Shown here in pieces: positions 36,101 through 49,446 of a DNA stretch of 64,000 bases (positions within the stretch are counted from its first letter, which is position 1; each line of letters begins with the position of its first letter). The notes below the pieces were generated by a model. That model made no database searches, was not told where the DNA came from, and worked only from the letters and a program-made list of their open reading frames with translations. The position numbers and the translations under genes are program-made. Location of the stretch: NCBI GenBank assembly GCA_039654915.1, contig CM077595.1:52607501-52671500 (forward strand). The letters run 5' to 3'. The DNA comes from Aquilaria yunnanensis. Its lineage: Eukaryota; Streptophyta; Magnoliopsida; Malvales; Thymelaeaceae.

Positions 36101-39100
36101 GTTTACAACTCATTCGAAACAAGTTGTCACTGTTTCCATTTCATTTCAAACAAGTTGTGAATGTTTCCATTTCCTTCCAAAGAGGTTGTGAATGTTTCTA
36201 TTTCATTCCAGACACTGTGTGAGTGTGTGCAATTCATTCCAAACAAGTTTTGAATGTTTCCAATCATTCGAAACTAGTTCTGAATGTCCCAATTTCATTG
36301 CAAAGAAGTTGTGAATGTTTCCATTTCTTTCCAAACAAGTTGTGAATGTTTCCATTTCAATCAAAACTAGTTGTGAATGTTTCCATTTCATTCCAAACAA
36401 GTAGTGAATGTTTCCATTTCATTCCAAAAAAGTTGTGCATGTTTCGAATTCATTCCGAAGAAGTTGTGACTGTTTCCAACTCATTCGAAACAAGTTGTCA
36501 CTGTTTCCATTTCATTTCAAACAAGTTGTGAACGTTTCAATTTCTTCCCAAAGAGGTTGTGAATGTTTCTATTTCATTCCAGACACTGTGTGAGTGTGTC
36601 CACTTCATTCCAAACAAGTTTTGAATGTTTCCATTCATTCGAAACTAGTTCTGAATGTGCTAATTTCATCCCAAAGAAGTTGTGATTGTTTCCATTTCAT
36701 CCCAAACAAGTTGTGACTGTTTCCCCTTCATTACAAACAAGCTGTGATTGTTTCTATTTCCTTCCAAAGAAGTTCTGAAGGTTTCCATTTCATTTGAGAC
36801 AAGTTGTTAATGTTTCCAATTCATTCCAAACAAGTTTTGAATGTTTCCATTCATTCCGAACTAGTTGTGAATGTTCCCATTTCATTCCAAACAAGTTGTG
36901 AATGTTTCCATTTCATTCCAAAAAAGTTGTGAATGTTTCCATTTCAATCAAAACTAGTTGTGAATGTTTCCATTTGATTCCAAATAAGTTGTGAATGTGT
37001 CCATTTCTTTCCAAACAAGTTGTGAATGTTTCCATTTCAATCAAAACTAGTTGTGAATGTTTCCATTTCATTTCAAACAAGTTGTGAATGTTTCCATTTC
37101 TTTCCAAAGAGGTTGTGAATGTTTCTATTTCATTCCAGACACTGTGTGAGTGTGTCCACTTCATTCCAAACAAGTTTTGAATGTTTCCATTCATTCCAAA
37201 CTAGTCTGAATGTCCCAATTTCATTCCAAAGAATTTGTGAATGTTTCCATTTCATTTGAAACAAGTTGTGAATGTTTCCATTTCTTCCCAAACAAGTTGT
37301 GAATGTTTCCAATTCAATCAAAACTAGTTGTGAATGTTTCCATTTCATTCCAAACAAGTTGTGAATGTTTCCATTTCATTCCAAACAAGTTGTGCTTGTT
37401 TCAAATTCATTCCGAAGAAGTTGTGACTGTTTCCAACTCAATCCAAACAAGTTGTCACTGTTTCCATTTCATTTCAAACAAGTTGTGAATGTTTCCATTT
37501 CTTTCCAAAGAGGTTGCAAATGTTTCTAATTCATTCCAGACAATATGTGAGTGTGTCCACTTCATTCCAATCTAGTTCTGAATGTCCCAATTTCATTCCA
37601 AAGAAGTTGTGAATGTTTCCATTTCATTTGAAACAAGATGTGAATGTTTCCCTTTCTTTCCAAAAAAGTTGTGAATGTTTCCAATTCAATCAAAACTAGT
37701 TGTGAATGTTTCCATTTCATTTCAAACAAGTTGTGAATGTTTCCATTTCTTTCCAAAGAGGTTGTGAATGTTTCTATTTCATTCCAGACACTGTGTGAGT
37801 GTGTCCACTTCATTCCAAACAAGTTTTGAATGTTTCCATTCATTCCAAACTAGTTCTGAATGTCCCAATTTCATTCCAAAGAAGTTGTGAATGTTTCCAT
37901 TTCATTTGAAACAAGTTGTGAATGTTTCCATTTCTTTCCAAACAAGTTGTGAATGTTTCCAATTCAATCAAAACTAGTTGTGAGTGTTTCCATTTCATTC
38001 CAAACAAGTTGTGCATGTTTCAAATTCATTCCGAAGAAGTTGTGACTGTTTCCATTTCTTTCCAAACAAGTTGTGAATGTTTCCAATTCATTCCAAACAA
38101 GTTGTGAATGTTTCCATTTCTTTCCAAACAAGTTGTGAATGTTTCCATTTCCTTCCAAAGAGGTTGTGAATGTTTCTATTTCATTCCAGACACTGTGTGA
38201 GTGTGTCCAATTCATTCCAAACAAGTTTTGAATGTTTCCAATCATTCGAAACTAGTTCTGAATGTCCCAATTTCATTGCAAAGAAGTTGTGAATGTTATC
38301 ATTTCTTTCCAAACAAGTTGTGAATGTTTCCATTTCAATCAAAACTAGTTGTGAATGTTTCCATTTCATTCCAAACAAGTAGTGAATGTTTCCATTTCAT
38401 TCCAAAAAAGTTGTGCATGTTTCAAATTCATTCCGAAGAAGTTGTGACTGTTTCCAACTCATTCGAAACAAGTTGTCACTGTTTCCATTTCATTTCAAAC
38501 AAGTTGTGAATGTTTCCATTTCTTCCCAAAGAGGTTGTGAATGTTTCTATTTCATTCCAGACACTGTGTGAGTGTGTCCACTTCATTCCAAACAAGTTTT
38601 GAATGTTTCCATTCATTCGAAACTAGTTCTGAATGTGCTAATTTCATCCCAAAGAAGTTGTGAATGTTTCCATTTCATCCCAAACAAGTTGTGACTGTTT
38701 CCACTTCATTACAAACAAGCCGTGATTGTTTCTATTTCCTTCCAAAGAAGTTCTGAAGGTTTCCATTTCATTTGAAACAAGTTGTTAATGTTTCCAATTC
38801 ATTCCAAACAAGTTTTGAATGTTTCCATTCATTCCGAACTAGTTGTGAATGTTCCCATTTCATTCCAAACAAGTTGTGAATGTTTCCATTTCATTCCAAA
38901 AAAGTTGTGAAGGTTTCCATTTCAATCAAAACTAGTTGTGAATGTTTCCATTTGATTCCAAATAAGTTGTGAATGTGTCCATTTCTTTCCAAACAAGTTG
39001 TGAATGTTTCCATTTCAATCAAAACTAGTTGTGAATGTTTCCATTTCATTTCAAACAAGTTGTGAATGTTTCCATTTCTTTCCAAAGAGGTTGTGAATGT

Positions 39101-42100
39101 TTCTATTTCATTCCAGACACTGTGTGAGTGTGTCCACTTCATTCCAAACAAGTTTTGAATGTTTCCATTCATTCCAAACTAGTCTGAATGTCCCAATTTC
39201 ATTCCAAAGAATTTGTGAATGTTTCCATTTCATTTGAAACAAGTTGTGAATGTTTCCATTTCATTCCAAAGAAGTTGTGAATGTTTCCATTTCATTCCAA
39301 ACAAGTTTTGAATGTTTCCATTTCATTCCAAACAAGTTGTGCATGTTTCAAATTCATTCCGAAGAAGTTGTGACTGTTTCCAACTCAATCCAAATAAGTT
39401 GTCACTGTTTCCATTTCATTTCAAAGAAGTTGTGAATGTTTCCATTTCTTTCCAAAGAGGTTGCAAATGTTTCTACTTCATTCCAGACAATGTGTGAGTG
39501 TGTCCACTTCATTCCAAACAAGTTTTGAATGTTTCCATTCATTCCAAAGTGGTTCTGAATGTCCCAATTTCATTCCAAAGAAGTTGTGAATGTTTCCATT
39601 TCATTTGAAACAAGTTCTGAATGTTTCCATTTCTTTCCAAACAAGTTGTTAACGTTTCCAATTCAATCAAAACTAGTTTGGAATGTTTCCATTTCATTCC
39701 AAACAAGTTTTGAATGTTTCCATTTCATTCCAAACAAGTTGTGCATGTTTCAAATTCATTCCGAAGAAGTTGTGACTGTTTCCAACTCAATCCAAAGAAG
39801 TTGTCACTGTTTCCATTTCATTTCAAACAAGTTGTGAATGTTTCCATTTCTTTCCAAAGAGGTTGCAAATGTTTCTATTTCATTCCAGACAATGTGTGAG
39901 TGTGTCCACTTCATTCCAAACAAGTTTTGAATGTTTCCATTCATTCCAAACTAGTTCTGAATGTCCCAATTTCATTCCAAAGAAGTTGTGAATGTTTCCA
40001 TTTCATTTCAAAAAAGTTGTGCATTTTTCCATTTCTTTCCAAACAAGATGTGAATGTTTCCAATTCAATCAAAACTAGTTGTGAATGTTTCCATTTCATT
40101 CCAAACAAGTTGTGAATGTTTCCATTTCATTCCAAACAAGTTGTGCTTGTTTCAAATTCATTCCGAAGAAGTTGTGACTGTTTCCAACTCAATCCAAACA
40201 AGTTGTCACTGTTTCCATTTCATTTCAAACAAGTTGTGAATGTTTCCATTTCTTTCCAAAGAGGTTGCAAATGTTTCTACTTCATTCCAGACAATGTGTG
40301 AGTGTGTCCACTTCATTCCAAACAAGTTTTGAATGTTTCCATTCATTCCAAACTAGTTCTGAATGTCCCAATTTCATTCCAAAGAAGTTGTGAATGTTTC
40401 CATTTCATTTGAAAAAAGTTGTGCATGTTTCCATTTCTTTCCAAACAAGATGTGAATGTTTCCAATTCAATCAAAACTAGTTGTGAATGTTTCCATTTCA
40501 TTCCAAACAAGTTGTGAATGTTTCCATTTCATTCCAAACAAGTTGTGCTTGTTTCAAATTCATTCCGAAGAAGTTGTGACTGTTTCCAACTCAATCCAAA
40601 CAAGTTGTCACTGTTTCCATTTCATTTCAAACAAGTTGTGAATGTTTCCATTTCTTTCCAAAGAGGTTGCAAATGTTTCTACTTCATTCCAGACGATGTG
40701 TGAGTGTGTCCACTTCATTCCAAACAAGTTTTGAATGTTTCCATTCATTCCAAACTAGTTCTGAATGTCCCAATTTCATTCCAAAGAAGTTGTGAATGTT
40801 TCCATTTCATTTGAAACAAGTTGTGAATGTTTCCATTTCTTTCCAAACAAGTTGTGAATGTTTCCAATTCAATCAAAACTAGTTGTGAATGTTTCCATTT
40901 CATTCCAAACAAGTTGTGCATGTTTCAAATTCATTCCGAAGAAGTTGTGACTGTTTCCAACTCAATCCAAACAGGTTGTCACTGTTTCCATTTCATTTCA
41001 AGAAAGTTGTGAATGTTTCCATTTCTTTCCAAAGAGGTTGTGAATGTTTCTATTTCATTCCAGACACTGTGTGAGTGTGTCCACTTCATTCCAAACAGGT
41101 TTTGAATGTTTCCATTCATTCCAATCTAGTTCTGAATGTCCCAATTTCGTTCCAAAGAAGTTGTGCATGTTTCCATTTCATTTGAAACAAGTTATGCATG
41201 TTTCCATTTCTTTCCAAACAAGTTGTGAATGTTTCCAATTCAATCAAAATTAGTTGTGAAAGTTTCCATTTCATTCCAAACAAGTTGTGAATGTTTCCAT
41301 TTCATTCCAAACAGGTTGTGCATGTTTCAAATTCATTCCAAAGAAGTTGTGACTGTTTCCAACTCATTCGAAACAAGTTGTCACTGTTTCCATTTCATTT
41401 CAAACAAGTTGTGAATGTTTCCATTTCCTTCCAAAGAGGTTGTGAATGTTTCTATTTCATTCCAGACACTGTGTGAGTGTGTCCAATTCATTCCAAACAA
41501 GTTTTGAATGTTTCCAATCATTCAAAACTAGTTCTGAATGTCCCAATTTCATTCCAAAGAAGTTGTGAATGTTTCCATTTCTTTCCAAACAAGTTGTGAA
41601 TGTTTCCATTTCAATCAAAACTAGTTGTGAATGTTTCCATTTCATTCCAAACAAGTCGTGAATGTTTCCATTTCATTCCAAAAAAGTTGTGCATGTTTCA
41701 AATTCATTCCGAAGAAGTTGTGACTGTTTCCAACTCATTCGAAACAAGTTGTCACTGTTACCATTTCATTTCAAACAAGTTGTGAATGTTTCCATTTCCT
41801 TCCAAAGAGGTTGTGAATGTTTCCATTTCATCCCAAACAAGGTGTGAGTGTTTCCACTTCACTACAAACAAGCTTTGATTGTTTCTATTTCCTTCCAAAG
41901 AAGTTGTGAAGGTTTCCATTTCATTTGAAACAAGTTGTGAATGTTTCCATTTCATTCCAAAAAGGTTGTGCATGTTTCAAATTCATTCCGAAAAAGTTGT
42001 AACTATTTCCAACTCATTCGAAACAAGTTGTCACTGTTTCCATTTCATTTCAAACAAGTTGTGAATGATTCCATTTCTTTCCAAAGAGGTTGTGAATGTC

Positions 42101-45100
42101 TCTATTTCATTCCAGACACTGTGTGAGTGTGTCCACTTCATTCCAAACAAGTTGTGAATGTTTCCATTTCATTTGAAACAAGTTTTGAATGTTTCCCTTC
42201 ATTCCAAACTAGTTGTGAACGTCCCCCATTTCAATCCAAAGAAGTTGTGAATGTTTCTTTTTCTTTCCAAACAAGTTGTGAATGTTTCCATTTCTTTCCA
42301 AACAAGTTGTGAATGTTTCCATTTCAATCAAAACTGGTTGTGAATGTTTCCATTTCATTCCAAAAAAGTTGTGAATGTTTCCATTTCATTCCAAACAAGT
42401 TGTGCATGTTTCAAATTCATTCCGAAGAAGTTGTGACTGTTTCCAACTCATTCGAAACAAGTTGTTACTGTTTCCATTTCATTTCAAACAAGTTGTGAAT
42501 GTTTCCATTTCTTTCCAAAGAGGTTGTGAATGTTTCTATTTCATTCCAGACACTGTGTGAGTGTGTCCACTTCATTCCAAACAAGTTTTGAATGTTTCCA
42601 TTCATTCCAAACTAATTCGGAATGTCCCAATTTCATTCCAAAGAAGTTGTGAATGTTTCCATTTCATTTGAAACAAGTTGTGAATGTTTCCAGTTCTTTT
42701 CAAACAAGTTGTGAATGTTTCCAATTCAATCAAAACTAGTTGTGAATGTTTCCATTTCATTCCAAACAAGTTGTGAATCTTTCCATTATATTCCAAAAAG
42801 GTTGTGCATGTTTCAAATTCATTCCGAAGAAGTTGTGACTGTTTCCAACTCAATCCAAACAAGTTGTCACTGTTTCCATTTCATTTCAAACAAGTTGTGA
42901 ATGTTTCCAATTTAATCAAAACTAGTTGTGAATGTTTCCATTTCATTCCAAACAAGTTGTGAATGTTTCCATTTCATTCCAAACAAGTTGTGCATGTTTC
43001 ACATTCATTCCGAAGAAGTTGTGACTGTTTCCAACTCAATCCAAACAAGTTGTCACTGTTTCCATTTCATTTCAAACAAGTTGTGAATGTTTCCATTTCT
43101 TTCCAAAGAGGTTGCAAATGTTTCTAATTCATTCCAGACAATATGTGACTGTGTCCACTTCATTCCAAACATGTTTTGAATGTTTTCATTCATTCCAAAC
43201 TAGTTCTGAATGTCCCAATTTCATTCCAAAGAAGTTGTGAATGTTTCCATGTCATTTGAAACAAGTTGTGAATGTTTCGCTTTCTTTCCAAAAAAGTTGT
43301 GAATGTTTCCAATTCAATCAAAACTAGTTGTGAATGTTTCCATTTCATTCCAAACAAGTTGTGAATGTTTCCATTTCATTCCAAACAAGTTGTGCATGTT
43401 TCAAATTCATTCCGAAGATGTTGTGACTGTTTCCAACTCAATCCAAACAAGTTGTCACTGTTTCCATTTCATTTCAAACAAGTTGTGAATGTTTCCATTT
43501 CTTTCCAAAGAGGTTGCAAATGTTTCTAATTCATTCCAGACAATATGTGAGTGTGTCCACTTCATTCCAATCTAGTTCTGAATGTCCCAATTTCATTCCA
43601 AAGAAGTTGTGAATGTTTCCATTTCATTTGAAACAAGATGTGAATGTTTCCCTTTCTTTCCAAAAAAGTTGTGAATGTTTCCAATTCAATCAAAACTAGT
43701 TGTGAATGTTTCCATTTCATTCCAAACAAGTTGTGAATGTTTCCATTTCATTCCAAACAAGTTGTGCATGTTTCAAATTCATTCCGAAGATGTTGTGACT
43801 GTTTCCAACTCAATCAAAACAAGTTGTCACTATTTCCATTTCATTTCAAACAAGTTGTGAATGTTTCCATTTCTTTCCCAAGAGGTTGCAAATGTTTCCA
43901 CTTCATTCCAGACAATGTGTGAGTGTGTCCACTTCATTCCAAACAAGTTTTGAATGTTTCCATTCATTCCAAACTAGTTCTGAATGTCCCAATTTCATTC
44001 CAAAGAAGTTGTGAATGTTTCCATTTCATCCCAAACAAGTTGTGAGTGTTTCCACTTCATTACAAACAAGCTGTGATTATTTCTATTTCCTTCCAAAGAA
44101 GTTGTGAAGGTTTCCTATTCATTTGAAACAAGTTGTGAATGTTTCCATTTCATTCCAAACAAGTTTTGAATGTTTCCATTCATTCGAAACTAGTTGTGAA
44201 TGTTCCCATTTCATTCCAAACAAGTTGTGAATGTTTCCATTTCTTTCCGAACAAGTTGTGAATGTTTCCATTTCAATCAAAACTAGTTGTGAATGTTTTC
44301 ATTTCATTGCAAACAAGTTGTGAATGTTTCCATTTCATCCCAAACAAGGTGTGAGTGTTTCCACTTCATTACAAACAAGCTTTGATTGTTTCTATTTCCT
44401 TCCAAAGAAGTTGTGAAGGTTTCCATTTCATTTGAAACAAGTTGTGAATGTTTCCATTTCATTCCAAAAAGGTTGTGCATGTTTCAAATTCATTCCGAAA
44501 AAGTTGTAACTATTTCCAACTCATTCGAAACAAGTTGTCACTGTTTCCATTTCATTTCAAACAAGTTGTGAATGTTTCCATTTCTTTCCAAAGAGGTTGC
44601 AAATGTTTCTATTTCATTCCAGACAATGTGTGAGTGTGTGCACTTCATTCCAAACAAGTTTTGAATGTTTCCATTCATTCGAAACTAGTTATGAATGTCA
44701 CAATTTCATTCCAAAGAAGTTGTGAATGTTTCCATTTCATCCCAAACAAGGTGTGAGTGTTTCCACTTCATTACAAACAAGCTTTGATTATTTCTATTTC
44801 CTTCCAAAGAAGTTGTGAAGGTTTCCATTTCATTTGAAACAAGTTGTGAATGTTTCCATTTCATTCCAAAAAGGTTGTGCATGTTTCAAATTCATTCTGA
44901 AAAAGTTGTAACTATTTCCAACTCATTCAAAACAAGTTGTCACTGTTTCCATTTCATTTCAAACAAGTTGTGAATGTTTCCATTTCTTTCCAAAGAGGTT
45001 GTGAATGTTTCTATTTCATTCCAGACAATGTGTGAGTGTGTCCACTTCATTCCAAACAAGTTTTGCATGTTTCCATTCATTCCAAACTAGTTCTGAATGT

Positions 45101-45417
45101 CACAATTTCATTACAAAGAAGTTGTGAATGTTTCCATTTCATTGGAAACAAGTTGTGAATGTTTCCATTTCATTCCAAACAAGGTTTGAATGTTTCCATT
45201 TCATTCCAAACAAGGTTTGAATGTTTCCATTCATTCAAAACAAGTTGTGAATGTTTCCATTTCATTTGAAACAAGTTGTGAATGTTTCCATTTCAATCAA
45301 AACTAGCCGTGAATGTCCCCATTTCAGTCCAAACAAGTTGTGAATGTTTTCATTTCATTTCAAACAAGTTTTGAGTGTTTCCATTCATTCCAAACTAGTT
45401 GTGAACATCCCCATTTC
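30106..45417. repeat. 31-bp satellite array, block III
   Basis: Largest and most heterogeneous block. It contains 402- and 371-bp higher-order units of two subfamilies: the block I type, and one with ACTCATTCGAAAC plus CAGACACTGTGTGA. It also has monomers not seen in blocks I and II, such as TTACAAACAAGC and TATTTCCTTCCAAAG (near 31320, 33236, 36731, 38707, 41870, 44060, 44370 and 44770). Regular unit order fades over the last few hundred bases before the gypsy LTR at 45418. The array presumably continues beyond element A to the right of the window. Confidence 0.96.
36200..39240. repeat. 1-kb satellite segment in two copies 1978 bp apart
   Basis: About 36200-37260 recurs at about 38180-39240 (landmarks 36346/38324, 36408/38386 and 36913/38891), including the TTACAAACAAGC monomers and the GTGCTAATTTCATCCC variant. 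A second pair at offset 1917 links about 30700-31450 with 32617-33370. A third at offset 5563 links about 33690-34380 with 39250-39940. A fourth at offset 6000 links about 37300-37700 with 43300-43700. A fifth at offset 2507 links about 41830-42060 with 44335-44570. Together they show block III is a mosaic of segmental copies. Confidence 0.85.
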
Positions 45418-46396
45418 TGATGCGAACCCCGATGATATAACGACCATGAAACTCGCCCAAGATGTTTTTCAAGCTCCACAAGACATCAAAGAGACTGGGT
45501 TTGAAGACCCCCACCCCTAATCAACCTGTGACTAGAAACGAGAAGTATAGAACTCCAAGAACACAAGCATACTTGTGCACCAAGGCAGTCCGCCAAGAAC
45601 CAAAGAGAAAAACCTCTCCAAAGAGCAATATTATTTCGGCAATAATCTGTATCTTTACATCCAGAATATGTGCCTTTATATAGGCCTAAACTAGGGTTAA
45701 AATCTGGGCAAAATTCGCAGCCTAAATTCCTTAGGAATCCTAGATACAAAGACATAGGAAATCCTAGTCAAATTAGGACTCTAATTCCTAGTTTGAACAA
45801 GTTTAATAAATGCAGCGTATTCCACTTGCCCAAAACGATTTAAAACTATTCCATAGCCTAAATAACTTCCTAAATAATGTATCTAAATAGGATTTGAACG
45901 AAAATAAAATATAAATACGAGATTAATCCCGAAAACTCCCAAATAGCCTTTTTGGGTGCATTTTGGGCACTTTAAGGTTCTCTCTTGTATCTTCAGCTCC
46001 AAGCTTGAATCTTTGAGTTCCAATGGCATGAATCTTCATCTTAGATGTGGTAATGAAGGTCTGGAAAGTTAGAGCTCAAAAATCCAGCTTGTGGACACAA
46101 AATGCATCAAGAACGCTTAAGGTGGCTCAAATGGTGCACTTTGAGTGGTGTCCTTGTTTTGTGACTTATCTAAGCACTCCAGAACTGAGTACCAAGCATA
46201 TTCATCATGTCCATATTGTGTCTTGAAAGTTCCAGCAGCTCCTTGTGAAGTTTCATGTCCATTCTCCATGAAGAAACTTGAAACAAAGCCTTGTAATGCA
46301 CTTGAGAGCTCCTTAGCTTTCTTCCTTGTCATAGGCCCACTAGAAACCTTCAATGGGTCCTTGCCTTCTCCATGTGTGCCTTTCTTGATCATATCA
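45418..46396 (-). repeat. element A 3' LTR (979 bp)
   Basis: In element orientation it begins TGATATGATCAAG (complement ending at 46396) and ends GTTCGCATCA (complement starting at 45418). The TATA box complement is at 45675-45682. The U3 part continues the pol frame: about 90 codons from 46396 down to 46117, with the GPMTRKKAKEL motif. The left flank is satellite, with candidate TSD ATTTC at 45413-45417; its partner lies outside the window. Confidence 0.93.
45675..45682 (-). promoter_or_regulatory. element A LTR TATA box
   Basis: TTTATATA on the plus strand (TATATAAA on the element strand) in the conserved AGGCCTATATAAAGG block shared by the gypsy LTRs of this window. Confidence 0.68.
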
Positions 46397-46398
46397 AC

Positions 46399-47918
46399 TG
46401 AAGATTTTCAGGATCTCAATAATAACATACTCTTATGTTATTCATTTGTGTATATGCCACATGCATATAAGTTTTCCATACATATTGTCTCAAAAAACAA
46501 TATCTAGCATGCTATTTGAGTTCAACATGAATATAGACATACTTATCCAGTCAAACAAACTTAGCATGCCACTAAGATCATTCATAAAACTTAAATCCTT
46601 AGCATGCTACTAAAGCAAGAAAGGATGCGTACCTTCCTTTTTGATAGTCTTGTGCCGAAAAGGAAAAAGGAAGGACTTGATCTTAGAGATACGCCTTGAG
46701 GCTTGAATTGAGATGAAGAATCTCAATGTAATTCCACCCACAATGCTCTAAGAAAGTGTCTAATATTTCAGCTCTTTAAAGGAATGAAAGGAGGAATTTT
46801 TCTCTCAAGAAAAATGGTGCAAATTGAGTGTAAAATTCGTACTCTCAATGGCCAGCCACTAAAGGCTATTTATAGATGACCAAAAGGCACACCTTTACAC
46901 CAAGAAAGGTGTCCTTTAAGCCAAAGAACACTTCCTTTGGCTAAGGGTCATGTATGGTGGCGAAAATACATGTCTTTTAGCCAAGGAACACTTCCTTTGG
47001 CCTATAACCACCCATAACTACCTTATGGGCGAAAATACATGTCTTTTAAGTCAAGGAACACTTCCTTTGGCCTATAACCACCCATAACTACCTTATGGGC
47101 GAAAATACATGTCTTTTAAGTCTAAAGGACATCACATTTGGTGCAATAACCACCTCAACCACCTCCATGGCCGAACATACATGTCCTTTAAAGTCAAAGG
47201 ACATCACTCTTGGTGCTATAAGCACCCTATGGCCGAATATACATGTCCATTCACCCAAGGAACACTTCCTTTGGATGAAAGGACATGTTCTTTTAGCCAA
47301 GAGTTATTTCTTTTGATGAAGAGACATACCTTTACACAAAAGATGTGTCTCTTGGTGGTTTTGAGCTAAAAACAAGGTGAGCTGGCACAAAGCTAGCTCA
47401 ATATGCTACTTATGCACCATTGAGCTCCTTTGAGCTCCAACCAAGCACCATGAACTAAGGTCCAGCTCCAAGAACTGACCTTGAGCTGGAGTTAGCTGCT
47501 TTCAGCTGAAGTAAACTGAAGTCCAGCTACACTCAGCTACCAAAAGCTGAAGTGAGCTGACTTGAGCTGAAGTCCAGCTACATTCAGCTACCATAAGCTG
47601 AAGTGAGCTGACTTGAGCTTACTTGAGCTAACTTGAGCTGAAGTCCAGCTACATTCAGCTACCATAAGCTGAAGTGAGCTGACTTGAGCTGAAGTCCAGC
47701 TACATTCAGCTACCATAAGCTGAAGTGAGCTGACTTGAGCTGACTTGAGCTAACTTGAGCTGAAGTCCAGCTACTTTGAGCTACTTATAGCTGAAGTGAG
47801 CTGACTTGAGCTAAGGGGAGCTACTTCTAGCTGCCTTAGATACCTTTTCAAGCTATAGTTAGCTCAACGAGCTCAAATCCTATCTTAAAAGGATCTTGGT
47901 GCGCCAAGAATTCCAACA
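46399..47918 (-). mobile_element. copia solo LTR (1520 bp)
   Basis: A single complete LTR of the Copia-1/2 family in minus orientation with TG...CA ends, flanked by a perfect 5-bp target duplication TCAAC (46394-46398 and 47919-47923). No internal sequence is present, so it is a solo LTR left by recombination between the two LTRs of a full element. The insertion hit the junction of A's polypurine tract and 3' LTR. It holds the AGCT minisatellite (about 47460-47840) and the ~70-bp repeats (about 46910-47355). It is the longest of the three copies. Confidence 0.95.
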
Positions 47919-47922
47919 TCAA

Positions 47923-47935
47923 CTCCCCCCTCCTC
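47923..47935 (-). other. element A polypurine tract
   Basis: Plus-strand CTCCCCCCTCCTC, i.e. a purine run GAGGAGGGGGGAG on the element strand, immediately before the original 3' LTR start. It matches the tracts of B (58888-58900) and C (51472-51487). It primes plus-strand synthesis. It is now separated from its LTR by the copia solo LTR. Confidence 0.85.
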
Positions 47936-49446
47936 AGAAGGATTCGTCCACGAATCTGCATGTTCAAATAGAGACAAATCAGAAACATTAAAAGTAGCAC
48001 TCACATTATACTCACCCGGCAAGTCTAGCATGTATGCGTTGTCATTGATCTTTTTAATGACTTGGAATGGACCATCTCCTCTTGGATGAAGCTTAGTCCT
48101 CCTTGCAGCTGGAAATCTTTCTTTTCACATGTGTAACCAAACCCAATCTCCAGGCTCAAACACAACTCTCCTTCGGCCTTGATTGGCTTTTTTAGCAACT
48201 TGTTGATTTTTGAGTTCAATTTGTTGCTTAACCTTCTCATGCAACTTCTTGATGCTCTCGGCCTTCTTACTACCATCCAAACTAGATACCTCATGAGTAG
48301 GTAATGGTAAAAGATCCAATGGAGTTAAAGGATTAAAACCATAAACAATCTCAAAAGGTGACAAATTAGTAGTAGAATGCATGGATCTATTATAAGCAAA
48401 TCCTACATGAGGCAAACAATCTTCCCAAGCTTTCAAATTTTTACCAATGATAGCCCTAAGCATGGAACCTAAAGTCCTATTAGTTACCTCAGTTTGCCCA
48501 TCAGTTTGTGGGTGACAAGATGTAGAAAACAAAAGCTTAGTTCCTAACTTACCCCACAAAGTCCTCCAAAAGTGGCTTAGAAACTTAGTATCTCTATCCG
48601 AAACTATTGTTCTAGGAACACCATGAAGTCTAACAATTTCTTTGAAAAACAATTCAGCCACATGAATAGCATCATCAGTTTTATTGCATGGAATAAAATG
48701 AGCCATCTTAGAAAACCTATCAACAACAACAAAGATTGAGTCACGGTTTCCTTTAGTCCTAGGCAATCCAACAATGAAGTCCATAGAAATATCTACCCAT
48801 GGATGACTAGGTGTAGGAAGTGGTGTGTATAACCCATGTGAAGTGTGAGTGGATTTTGCCTTCCTACATGCAATGCATTGCTCACATACCTTCTTCACAT
48901 CCTTTACCATATTCGGCCAATGGTAATGTTCCTTCAAAGTATGCAAAGTCTTGGCTTGTCCAAAGTGACCCATAAGTCCTCCACAATGAGCTTCCTTTGT
49001 GAGCAATTCCCTCAAAGATGTCTTTGGTATGCACAACCTGTTTTCTTTGAAAAGAAAGCCATTAACTTGGTAGAACTTCTCAAAAGCAAACTTAGAACAC
49101 TTAGAATAAATCTCACCAAAATCATCATCACTAGCATACAAATCCTTCAAGTGTTCAAAACCCAAAACTTTTGCATCTAAAGCCGAAAGTAAAGCATACC
49201 TTCTTGAGAGTGCATCTGCCACTATATTATCCTTACCTTGCTTGTATTTGATAACATATGGGAATGACTCAATAAACTCTACCCATTTAGCATGCCTTCT
49301 ATTCAACTTACCTTGCCCACTAAGAAACTTAAGGGCTTGGTGATCAGTGTGAATCACAAACTCTCTTGGCCACAAATAATGTTGCCACGTCTCCAAAGCT
49401 CTTACCAAAGCATAGAGCTCATTGTCATATGTGGGATAGTTCAAGC
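47936..49446 (-). pseudogene. element A pol, RNase H end and integrase
   Basis: Continues the pol frame broken at the B insertion. It starts at [13 protein letters not shown] (RNase H) with the HTDHQALKF motif. Integrase follows, with its zinc-binding HHCC region ([13 protein letters not shown] ... [11 protein letters not shown]), DDE core ([37 protein letters not shown]) and the GPF/Y-type C-terminal module (GDGPFQVIKKINDNAYML). A TGA at 48125-48127, just after GDWVWLHM, cuts off that last module; the frame is open again afterwards to the polypurine tract. I see no chromodomain. With the insertion and the stop, this cannot make integrase. Confidence 0.9.

Noticed and set aside
1..45417. Relation to ATTCC-type human satellites II/III
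   Set aside because: The monomer contains ATTCC, but the unit length and the rest of the sequence differ; a short shared pentamer is not evidence of homology.
45418..46396. Solo LTR of gypsy
   Set aside because: It looked solitary at first, but the polypurine tract and pol of A follow after the copia solo LTR, so it is A's own 3' LTR.
47936..48127. Chromodomain after A's integrase
   Set aside because: Reading past the stop shows a GPF/Y-type module and then the polypurine tract; no canonical chromodomain residues are visible, so I only call the lineage tentative.
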